Program-made: the position numbers and the translations under genes
Shown: piece by piece, positions 11,101 through 23,641 of the stretch
Layout of the letters: each line of letters opens with the position of its first letter
Position numbering within the stretch: position 1 is the first letter of the stretch
The notes under the pieces: generated by a model
Seen by the model: only the letters and a program-made list of their open reading frames with translations
What the model was told of the DNA's origin: nothing
Database searches by the model: none
NCBI GenBank assembly: GCA_030220185.1
Contig: JASPKZ010003845.1
Location: 1,187,501-1,251,500, forward strand
Direction of reading: 5' to 3'
Length of the DNA: 64,000 nucleotides
Source of the DNA: Diploptera punctata
Taxonomy: Eukaryota; Arthropoda; Insecta; Blattodea; Blaberidae

Positions 11101-14100
11101 AATAAGTAGCGGCTCCAGGTTGAGGAACCAGCTATAACGGCTGGGGGACTCGACATGCTAACCACATGTCACCCCTACACTGGCTGTTGATCATCTACCT
11201 CTGTGATTGACACATGTGGATGTGAAGGGCCAGCAGCCGGCTGGTAAAAGGGCAACCGCTGAAATGTGGAAAGACCCTCAATCGGTGTTATCGTAACGTC
11301 ATTTACCATGAAATTCACTTGTAGTGAATAGATATTCGGTGGAATAATACAACTGGTGCAACACAACATTTGGTTGCTCATTCCTCTTCTGAAAAACCAG
11401 GTATACTCCTATAATTATTCTGGATTAAGAAACGGGATTAGACTTTAATCTGTTGGTGTGATTAACAACTGCACCGAGAGTAGACGGTGACGAATTTTCA
11501 TTCTATGGCGAAATTGGGTGCTACCACCTTAATTTATGTCGGCCGCAGTAGACTAGTGGTTATGTTTCCTTGCTCTGATCCCGAAGGTACCAGGTTCAAA
11601 CCCGGTCGGGATCGATGATTTTTTAGGATGAAAAAATCCAAGGGGCAAGACCTCCGGGAGAATCTTTAAGCCGTGGGTCCTGAGTCAGAAAATTTTCAGG
11701 ATCGTTAAAAAAACCTTACATTGGAAGAAAATAGGCATCTAAGCAAAATGTACCGACCTTCATCACGTACGTAATATCTTAGTTGTCTACTAGATGTCTC
11801 ATTGGGCTTGTATACTAACCACATGATTTTCATGACATTTGTAGGAAATAAACGTAATTAAATTCGTCTAGTTGAGAAACTTCCCACTAGGGGAGCACCT
11901 ATGTCCCAACAATGTGACGAACGGGGAATAATCAGTCATCTTAATTTAAGAAATCGTGGTCTCGGTTCAGATTTTGTTTTTATGAAATTTTTGTTTTATG
12001 AAACTTAGGTTGTCGAATTTAAAAACTTTTTTGCACAATAGTGCGTTTTGTCGTACTTACAGCAATGGTGACCATGATTGAAAGTTCAACTTCTTGTCAA
12101 TCTAAGTAACTATACTGTAACATTACATATTACAACCCACGTGCGAGAAGTAAAACCACTGCCCTTTATAGAATTTTTAGTTTTATGTCCAATATTCTTG
12201 TCTTTTGAGGAAGGCAACTAGTGTAACAAAATCTGCAATATTGATGCCTTCTTTTAAATTTATCATCCTTTTCAGTATTGAAGTTTCTGACAACAAACTC
12301 ACTGGAGACTTTAATGTTTCACTCCTAAGCACGAAATAAGCAACCATATTTTTTTTTTTCACTTACACTACAATTCTTCTCCTCCAACCACTTTCTGAAT
12401 GAAATGTATGTTATTTCATATCTTAATTTAGATTTCTTTGGCACTAAAGAAGCATACCCAACTTCCCACGCTTCTTCAATTCCGTCATTTGATTACAATC
12501 AATCATACTTGCAGCCATTTTATCCGAGTTTGGTATCACGGCCTGCTGTAATCTCAATAAATATTTTCGGCATTTAGCATATATATATATATATATATAT
12601 ATATTGTGGCCAGACTGCTAACGTCAGTCAATTGTTTATAATTAATGCAGATATTTCCAACAAAGATATTATTTTACTGTTATTATTATTTTGAAAACAC
12701 CATCGCGCAAACAATAATGTACAACGCACGTTTGTGAAGTGTTTTACAGAATCTCGAAAATTAAAAACCTTGCTATCGCAGGGTTTTTAAAGATTTTCCC
12801 CGATTCTGTAAAAACCACTTCCCAACCAAATATATTGTAATTTACTATTAAAACTTTGACGCTCACATTCTAAGGCCCATTTGTAAATTTCTCCGAGGAA
12901 GTTATCGGGAAGTTCCTGATTCTCGTCCTTCAATATCTCCATTCTGAAAAATAAATGAAACATTGTTTAATTATATTGTTTTAGTTACTTGATATATATT
13001 AAGTTAGATTAAATAAATATATGACCATTTGTTTAAATACATTATTCAATGGAATTGGGACGTTTAATGACAAATGAAGGAAATTTTGAAGAAGAGACTG
13101 AGTTAAAATACCTAGGAACAATAAATATAAACAGTAATGAGATGCAGAAAGACATTAAACATAGACCCATTTCTGAAAACGCATGATATTATGCATACAG
13201 AGACTCTTGCTCTCTCAAAACTGCATGAAAATGTTTATTTATCGAGTTATACAATGCGATCAGTATAGCACTGGACAGCAGACGCGGGGATTTCACTATA
13301 CACTGCTGAGTCACTCGCGGCGGGGAACGGACAGCGTAGGATCGCGGTGATACAACACATTTTCGTAACTATTTTACAAATTGTCGTACTTACCAACTTT
13401 ATTGAAGTAGGTACTAGAACTGTTCACCTTCGTTGTCCATACATTTTGACACCTCTTTATAACCTTTGTTGTACAGATTATGGACTGTTGAACATGGCGG
13501 ACTTTTTACACCCGTAATCGTGTTTAAAAAAGTCTTCGTAATTGGCTGGCAGACTGAGTTAACAAATATTGATCATAAATAAATGCACGTTGTTCAGTAG
13601 ATAAAGTATTAGCCATTATACAGTTTACACTTTATACTTATACAAACGTCATTCAGTGTACACTTATACACGCCTGTTTTATAAGATACAAATTTTAAAA
13701 TTGAAATAACTTATACACATGTCATTCAGTTTACATTATACACACGTCATTCAGTTCACAAGGAATAGCGACCGAGCACCTTATCTACTCGACGTACACT
13801 ATGTGACTGTAATCGTGAATGTGTGGGATATACTCGTATACTGCTGAGTCAGCGAACATTTCAATCCGCGTGCCTGCACGTGTAATCCTTCGTCATCGCA
13901 CAGCACAAACCCCGCGTCTGCTGTCCAATAATATACTGATCTCACTGTATTATGTGGATGCAAAACATGGTCTCTCACTTTAAGAGAAGGTAAATGTTTG
14001 CGATTATTTGAGAATACAGTCTCAGGATTTTTTTGGGCCAAAGAGAGAAAATAGAAAAGCGAATGGAGAAAACTACATACCAGTAAGCTACATGATGTTT

Positions 14101-17100
14101 ATGAGAAAACAGACATAATAAGAACCATTGAGTCTCATACATTACGATGGGCAAGATATCTGGCATGAATAGGGAATTAAAAAGGGGCGTAGAAACTTCT
14201 TGTAGGAAAATCAATGGGATAGCTAAGAATGAAAGAGGGGAAAGGAAATTCCTTGTAGGAAAATAAGGAACGCGCCCAGTAGGTAGGCTAAGAATGAAGT
14301 TGGAGAATAAACATGATTTGAAGGAGTGGATTTTAAGGGAATAATAGGAAGGGATAGGGGCTAGGTGGAAGGATAATATTTGGATGGGTCTTAGGATATT
14401 GGATATCGTACATATTACTTGGATTCTGAAGGCTACGGGTAGGGATCAGATCAGGCGATTAATTAGTGTGGCTTTGATCATAGTATTCCATAAACTATGG
14501 TTTTAGTTAGAGATTTCCACCAAAATAATTTTATAAATAACACTGGTCAACAAGATTTTTGTTTCATTAAGTACCAATAGTTATACTTAATGAGGTTTTT
14601 CATCGTGTTTTCAAATATGTATTCGGAATTTCTCCATCATCCACAGTTTATTTTTATTTCAATTTCAATTAATTAATTAAAATAATTATTTTTTTAATAA
14701 ACGTTTTTTCGTCCATTTGTCCATAGTAAAATAAAACGGGGAACACTTTCATCAGGAGATTTCAGCTATGGAAAAGAGATATCAAGGCAAATGGAATACT
14801 AATATGCTGGCCGATTTTTGTTGGACCATCAAGAGGGATGCACCATAGGCGAAATATAGCAGAAAATCGTCATTTCTTACTTTCTAGGTGAGTCCTTATG
14901 TTCGAATATTGTGTAGTTACGAATGTAGAAAATAATAAAATGTTTGAAATTATAAATGCCTGTCCCTCGGAAACCTTGCGTGATGGAGAAAAACCGATAT
15001 CATATTTGAATTCAGGAGAAAAATACTATTAGAATCACATACTTTTCTTTTTGAGACAAAAAAAGTTTATTTTTTTGTTGCTCAGTGTAATAGTACCTTT
15101 TATTCTATCCGTCTTCCTCAGTTAGAATTGGTTTTTAATCAAAAAACTTTGTTAAATTATTAATCCTAAAGGTCTTTCAAAAACATGTTTCATCTTCGGC
15201 ATGCTGAAAACTTTGTTAAATTATTAATCATGAAGGCCTTTCAAAAACATGTTTCATATTCGGTATTATAATTGGTCAATTAGCATACCGAAGATGAAAC
15301 ATGTTTTTGAAAGGCCTTCATGATTAATAATTTAACCAAGTTTTTAATTAAAATCAATTGTAATTGAGGAGGACAGATAGAATAAAAGGTACAATATTAT
15401 TATTTAAAACATTTTATTACATAACCTCAACTGTGATAAAAATGAACATTAAGAATATTAACAAAATAATATATTATAATCTTAAAAATGTTTTCAGTAG
15501 AAGAAAATATAATAATTACCTTGACATGAAGTCGTCTGCTACTTGGTTGAGGGGACCTACATAGTTTTTTGCAGCACCCGACTGCAGCATAACTTGCTGA
15601 ACCTGACATCTGAACTCGTCCCATTGTTTCCCGTGTCTGTCAACAAATTTACACCCTTCTCTTTAATTAAGTAAAGCACTTATAAATTAAGCCTATACTT
15701 GCAAGTTTACACTAACTATTTAACTCATACCCCAAATGGGAGCCAATGACCAATCCCATTTCAATGATTTTTTATTTACAACCAATCACAGTCTTTTTGA
15801 CCTCGACTCTATCAATTTAATTTTATCGCTTTAAAATCAAGCCCCTCCTTTTTAACATTCTGAATAGGTCATAGCATTATTTTGCAGTGATCCCATGTGG
15901 CTACCAGATTGTAAATATAGTGCACGAATGTTAACAGATAATGCTTACGGGATATAATATAAAAACATTGGTAACAATTAATTAAAATATATATACAGTC
16001 AATATGCCCATTTCACCAATTAATGTTTAAAAAGGTCAACAAGTTTCCACAGCCAAGCTGTCAAACTGAATTGTTTTTAACTGAATTTGTTTATTATTTA
16101 TTATCAATTTTGTCTTCAGTCAATATCTGGTCTTGAGAATGACAGCTTGGCTGTGGAAACTTGTTGACCTTTTTAAACATTAATTGGTGAAATGGGCATA
16201 TTGACTGTATATATATTTTAATATTTGATCACCAAGAAGATCACTTGTGTATTAAATTGGTAACAATTGATTATACCACAAAAAAAACACTGTTTGCACT
16301 TTCTTCAACTATTATTTCCCAGGAATTTACGTTCCAGAAAAACATAATTGGTTTATTTACATCATAGTACATCAGAAATTAATGAATAACCGATAATGTT
16401 GGTTATAAATTTCTCCACTAGGGTGCATTCTTACAAAATTGCGATCCTTTGGCAATAAATAATATGATCTGGTTGCAGTGATGAACAAATGAAGCATAAC
16501 AATCGTTTCTCATTTGTTAATTTGTTTTCAAAAATCACCGTTCACATTAAATATATAGATATTTTAAAATAATTATATTAATTATATTTAAATAATGATT
16601 TGTGAGTAAACAGCTTAATTGTATTCGTTAAATAGTCCTAACAAATGCCACTCTTGATTTCCAAATTCCCTAGATAAATTTGGAAATCACTAATGGCATT
16701 ACTTATGAAAATAAAACACCATAAAGGGCAGAAACAAGCACGGTTTTAAATATAGTCAACCCCGGGCTTCAGCCGAGCGGTTTAAAGCATCACACCTTGG
16801 AGCAGAATTACGGAATTTTCCTGCTACGAATCGCCCCTGTAGGAAGAAATTTAATCGTGGAATTTCGGGCAGTATGGAACCTATATTCACCCAGCATCGT
16901 GAAGAATTAGGGAAGCAATGAGAATGAATTTCTTTTAAAAAATGTGGAGCAAAGGCAGACGAACAGACAGATGAATGGAGAATACTATTAACACATTGAG
17001 CTTAATGATATTTATGGGAAAGCAGATGTAATAATTGCTTTGGTATAAAATCAGTTTAACTTTCATTTAAATGGACATATGTAGTTTCTCAGAGTACAAT

Positions 17101-20100
17101 TGATACAATAAAATCGTTTAACACCGAAACACGTAACAGCAGTTTATATAACAAGCTTTTTAATAACATCCTAAACAATAAAAGAAATTACGTTTTCTAA
17201 TATCATTTCCTTATAGCACCAACATTGTTCAAAATTATATATAGTTTCATTGAATAACATCCTCTCGAAATTTACTTGTGGACCTCACTTCCTCTTGATC
17301 TTTCTCTTACATTTCTCCCTCCATTTTTTTTTTTAGCGAATTCCAAAGGAATAAGCAATTCAGGTTGTTCTCACGATACGATCATTGACAAAAAATACAG
17401 ATCTTCATTGATCACATCTAGTAGACATCGAAAACTACCAAAATGTATGTGTGTGTGTGTGTGTGTGTACGTGTGTGTACGTCCGTTCACGCTCTAGCGG
17501 CAACAATTTTTGTTTCATTGAAGCCAAACGTGGCATATATAAATTAATTAAAAAAGTAAGGTCGTCCCGCGCCGTAGCCGAGCGATTAAGGTAGGAAGCC
17601 TTGGAGCAGAGCTACGGGACTTGCGCTGGTTCGAGTCTCCATGGGGGAAGAAATTTTCTCATGGTATTTCGGCCAGTATGGGACCGGTGCCCACCCAGCA
17701 TCGTGAGGCAATTGGGTAGCTACAATAAGTAGCGGCTCCAGGTTGAGGAACCAGCTATAACGGCTGGGGGACTCGACATGCCAACCACATGTCACCCCTA
17801 CACTGGCTGTTGATCATCTACCTCTGTGATTGACACATGTGGATGTGAAGGGCCAGCAGCCGGCTGGTAAAAGGGCAACCGCTGAAAAGTGGAAAGACCC
17901 TCAATCGGAAAAAAGTAAGGTCGAATTCGTTAGCCAGCAAATTGGGAACATTAGGTGTAGGAATTCGCCCGCCCCAACTCCTTTCAAAAAACGTTAAACT
18001 GAATATATATACAACTATTATTCTACCAGTTATATTATATGGGTGTGAAACATGGACTCTTACTTTAAGGGAGGAAAGGAGATTAAGAGTATTTGAGAAT
18101 AAAGCCCTTAGGAAAATGTTTGGACCAAAGAGAGGTGAACATGCAGGTGAATGGAGAAAACTTCATAACAGTGAACTATATGATCTTTATAGGAAGTCAG
18201 ATATAATAAGAATAGTTAAGTCACGTAGACTGCGATGGGCAGGACATGTGGCACGAATGGGGGATGAAAGACATGCATGGAAGTTTCTTGTAGGAAAACC
18301 ATAGAGAAAACGCTCAGTTGGTAGACCAATACTGAGGTCCGAGAAAACATTAAGTATGATTTGAGGAAAGTAGATTGTACAGGGAATGATTCGAAAACAT
18401 TAGCTCAGGATATGGATGTGTGGAGAGCTTATGTCCGTGCGGCCATGAACCTACGGGTTCGATAGTGCCAGTAAGGTAGTTAGTTAGGTGTAGAAGTTCA
18501 CCTGAAACGAAAATTTAAAAATCGTTTTAGCGATGGTAATTTTCGATTGATAAAAACAAAACACAGCAGATGTTATTGAAATAAAAGGAGGAAGTGTTCT
18601 GCTAAATCTATGAAATCCGACCATTAGAAGTGAAGATTTACTTGAAACCTGAAATAAAAAAATTACTCTATAGTTAACAAGTTAAAGTACTATATATTTT
18701 AAAAAATGGATTGATCCATGTAATGCATATTTTCTTGAATTTTCCAAACATGTGGTTCATCTAGGTAACGACATTTTAGGAAACTCTTTCTTCAGTCAAT
18801 GCTATTTGATGTACATAACGGATGTTGCTAAAATCCGTAGAAAAACAATGGCAAGCATTTCTAAAATAGTACTCACATGCCAATGACGCCAGCTGTATTT
18901 CCGAAAAAGTCCTTCCTCAAGTATTGTTTGTAGTATCGTAGAGATGGCATGGATGGCCGGTGTGGCATAACTTCCTCTCTCCTGAACACTTGTTCTATGC
19001 AATTCCCGTCAAACACGAACACTAGATCCGGGTGTCCCACGAGACCTCCTACCTTGACTACTTTACCGTAGTCCCTGTACAAGGACCACATCACCTGGTC
19101 CAGTTGTTCAATAGAAAAGTGACCTGAAACAGCAATGGTTATTTATGTCACATATTTAAAAGTGGTATTTTACCAATGATTTGAGTTCTTGAAGATCGGA
19201 ACACATCTGTGATTGGAATTTCGAAACGAATTAATAAAAGACATTCAGTCCTTGTGCATAATTAGCGAATGGCATGTGGAATGAATGGGTAACGAAATAT
19301 GTGCATGGAAGCTTCTTGTAGGAAAACCAGAGGGAAAACGCCCAGTTGGTAGACCAAGAATGAGGTGGAAGAATAACCATGATTTGAGGGAAGTAGATTG
19401 TACAGGGAATGATTGGAAAACATAGGGATGTATGGAGAGCTTATGTCCGCGCGGCTATGAACCTAGGGGTTAGATAGTGCCAGTGAGTTAGTTAGCAAGT
19501 TAATTAGTGAGGACTAACTAACTAACTCACTGGCACTATCGAACCCGTAGGTTAATAACCGCGCGGACATACGCTCTCCATACATCCCTATCATGAGCTA
19601 ATATTTTCCAATCATCCCCTGTAAAATATTCTTCCCTCAAATCATGGTTAATGTTATCCTCCCACCCCATTCTCGGTCTACCAACTGGGCGTTTATCATT
19701 CTTCTTCCCATATTCCATTTTCACAGGATCTATATAATTATATGACTAAAGTTTATCTAGACACAAAACTCAAGACATGTGCTTTGGAACTCCTCCCATA
19801 GGGCCTACACTACTTTCACAATTGCTTTTTTAAATAAAAATGAAAACTTCACAGAGGTTATTATTTTACTCACACTCTGTAAAACATGACATCATTCTAC
19901 AGTTACCGATATAAAATCGTACGTTTTAAATACAAATATCCATGGTAAAATTAAAATTTTAAACTTTGGATCACACAAGAACATGGAGGGCCTCTTCGAA
20001 TGAGTGATTAGCTCAATCCAAGGCCTCCTCCGAGATAACACGTAATTAAGACGAAACACGCTATTTACACACTTATGCTATACATGGCAAATATGATAAA

Positions 20101-23100
20101 AATGATTATAATGGTCATGTAATGTTTGGGGAACTTGTCTCGATTGAGATCGCACCCTGACCCTCTGCGTAGGAGGCAGTGACGCTACTTCGAGACCACG
20201 GTATTGGGCATCATTGGAGTACAACCATATCTAATATATAAGATTATTATTTCGAAATGTTAAAAAGAGTTGCATACTTTGGCTCCAGCTTTGATAGTAA
20301 AAACAAAATTAAAAATACAATAAAAACATAAATAATGATAGAAAACAGAGTATACTTCTCCTTTATTTTTGTTTTTTAATATTTTCAAATGCAAATGTTA
20401 TCTAAAAGATCATTACGAAAAATCACTCAAATTAACAACTAATTATCAGTTACTACGAAAATCTACACAAGCAAAATCTCCTGAAAATCCCCTAAAGATG
20501 TCACCCACAGAAGGTGATGAAACGTCGAGAAGACAATACTACAAGACTCGGCCAAGAATCCCGAAAACGTATTTTAGAATGCATAACGATAACCGTTAAA
20601 GTCTTAATCAACATAAAAGAACAAAACTCCACAATTTTTTTAATTGCAATATGTAAATAATTATTAAAGTTTACAATATTGGATATTTGATAACGTTGTT
20701 GGATAGAGAGAAGGGTGTTTACTCTGTACTGCTGATTCGGAACAAAACTTTCTTCATTTATGGGACAATCCATATCTAATCGGACAGCAAAAAATCTTGC
20801 AATTCAATTTTTTAATTTGATGTATCCCTAAATATAGTGCATACATTTATAAACGTATTAATATCGAAATTTAATTTTTATCATTTATAGGTTCGTAGTT
20901 ATGATGACCTAAAAATTATCGTTAATATGATAAACTAAAACGCTTACTAACTAATATTTCCGAAACAGTAAACAGCAAAAATTTGTTTCAAGCGTATTTA
21001 TATAGGTGATATCATATAGCTTAAGGGTGTTATTTTTATAATTAGGATATTTTTATTTTCGGTGTCAATTTTCTACTTTATGGCGGTTTACTGCAGTACA
21101 TATCAAAAAATGAAAACGAAAAAAATACAGGATACTACACACGTAATAAGGATTAATTTCCAGCAATTACCTTTCGGCGTGTTGAAAAGTTCAGACAATA
21201 TAAATGTTTTTAATTCTATTATCGTTAAAAACTGGCGGTTCCAACAGAGCAACTGGTTAATTTCACGACCAAGGTCGCGCGAGTAGTTAATTGAAACAGC
21301 TGACCGCGCTTCATCAGTGACTTTTTTAACTGTCATTAAATCTAATAGATTATTATATGTTCTGCTTAATGGAACAGTACCATTAATTTATAAAAGTCGC
21401 GATATTTTAATTCTTACGCAGTAAATGTTTATTTATGGAATTTAATTGCTGAAGCGAGAAGTAAAGAGCTCTGTTACTTACGTTTACTGTGAATTATTAA
21501 ACAAATTATTTATAACTAACTGACTAACTCACTACCTCTGTCGAACCTGTAGATTCATAGCCGCGCGGACGTAAGCTCTCCATACATCCCTATCCCGAGG
21601 TAATGTTTTCCAATCATCCCCCGTATAATCTACATCCTCGAATCATGTATGTTATTCTTCCACCTCATTTATGGTTTTCCAACTGGGCATTTTACCTCCG
21701 GTTTTCCTACCAGAAGTTTCCAAGCACCTCTTTCATCCCCCATACGTGCCACATGCCCTGCCCATCGAAGCCTACGAGACTTAACTGTTCTTATTATATC
21801 TGGCTTTCTATACATATCATGTAGCTCACTATTATGTAGTTTTCTCCGTTCATCTGTCTGTTCATCTCTTTTTGATCCAAATATTTTCCTGAACTTTATT
21901 CTCAAATACTCGTAATCTTCTTTCCTCCCTTAAAACAAATTATTTATTTTGTTACACATGTTTCATTCCAATTTAAATGAAATATTATAATAAAAACTCT
22001 TACACCATTAGTTGAATAAACTGGTATAGATTTTTATTATGTTATAATTACTAATTTCAATCTTAAAATAATTTTTTATTGAGTGTACTTTATTGTAGCC
22101 TGGAAACTATGACGAGTTGTTACAAGATATCACTTCCAAATAAAACCGAATGTTTTAATACTCGTACTACTTCCTAACAAAAGAATGAAAAGCTGAATCA
22201 GCGCGTCTTCATAAAACATCTGCTCCTCTATCAGCAATTCTCAAGTTCAGATTATTTATTAGACAGTTGATTTAAATCAGTGTGTGTGTGTTTAGTGTAC
22301 CTCGTCATTTTAAGTATTACAGTCAAATTTAAAATAATCTTTTATCGTTTTAACTAACAAGTTTGCAGATTGAAGTGTTTGATTTTATTACTGTACATAT
22401 AATTATACTGTCTATTATGAATAAGCCTGACTGGTGTTATGTGAATGGAAAGTGCTTCAATCCACTCGGACGACATAAGAGTAGTTTAAAAAATTTCAGA
22501 TCTGTCGCTCCATGGATCTGTGAGAAATTCGGAGTACCCCAAGAACACTGGCTCTCGGCAAAAATATGTGGTAATTGCAGGCAGATTTTAGAGGGTAAGA
22601 GAAATGCTGAGAATGTACAGCCTAATAGATTAACTAATACTGAAAATGAGGAATCCGATGTAACATAACCTAGTAGCAATAATGATAGTATTCCGACATC
22701 GTTAAAGAATCGGCTATACCAGCATTAAATTAATCATTTAAATTGATAGGGGACCGAAGTGTTAACCCTCAACTAGGTTATAACAGTGAGAAAGCTCAAT
22801 TGCATATTAATTGCATTTACGCCCTTCAGAAAAACGTAAATATTAAAGTACTAATTTTCAAGCGATCGCGTATAAAATCATCTATAATGTGACTATCTTT
22901 TTAAAGTAGAGGGAGTAGTGAGTAAGTAGAGGGAGTAGTTATACTTCGAGAAATTTATTTTATAAAAGAGACTATTTAAAACAATACGATAAATTGACAG
23001 CTCTATTACTCTTTAATTACACCAAGCGAAGACTTGAAATTCGGTTCAGATATTCAGTATATCATAAGGTTTCACTGTAAAAAAATTGTAAACTTTTAAA

Positions 23101-23562
23101 AATGTGAGTTCAATTTTCACAATTTTTTTGCCGATTTCATATGGAATGTCCCTTATACGTACCATGGCTTGTACTCTCCTGAACATGTTGCCACATCTCT
23201 CATTTCAGTATTAGCAAATGTAAGCATGCATTATTATTTAATTTAACGAAAATGGCAAAAATAACCCAAATATTTTTTTAATCTAATATCAACTCCTTGG
23301 CAGGTACACCTGCTAATGTAATTATTTCCATATTTTTGCTATCGATACAAGCAGTATATCGCAAATTAATTTTTTTTTGAGAAAACTATGAGTTTTGAGC
23401 CTATATTGTATCCACATGTTTCTGTACACCAACGTTTCTCGACCTATGGTTCGCAAATCCCCAGAGGGTTCGCAAAACATTTCAAGGTGTTCGTCAAAAC
23501 TTTTCCATAAAAGCGGGTTTCGAGGTTTGGTCTATTATTGTCTCCATAATTTCTGCAGCATT

Positions 23563-23641
<79 letters not shown>

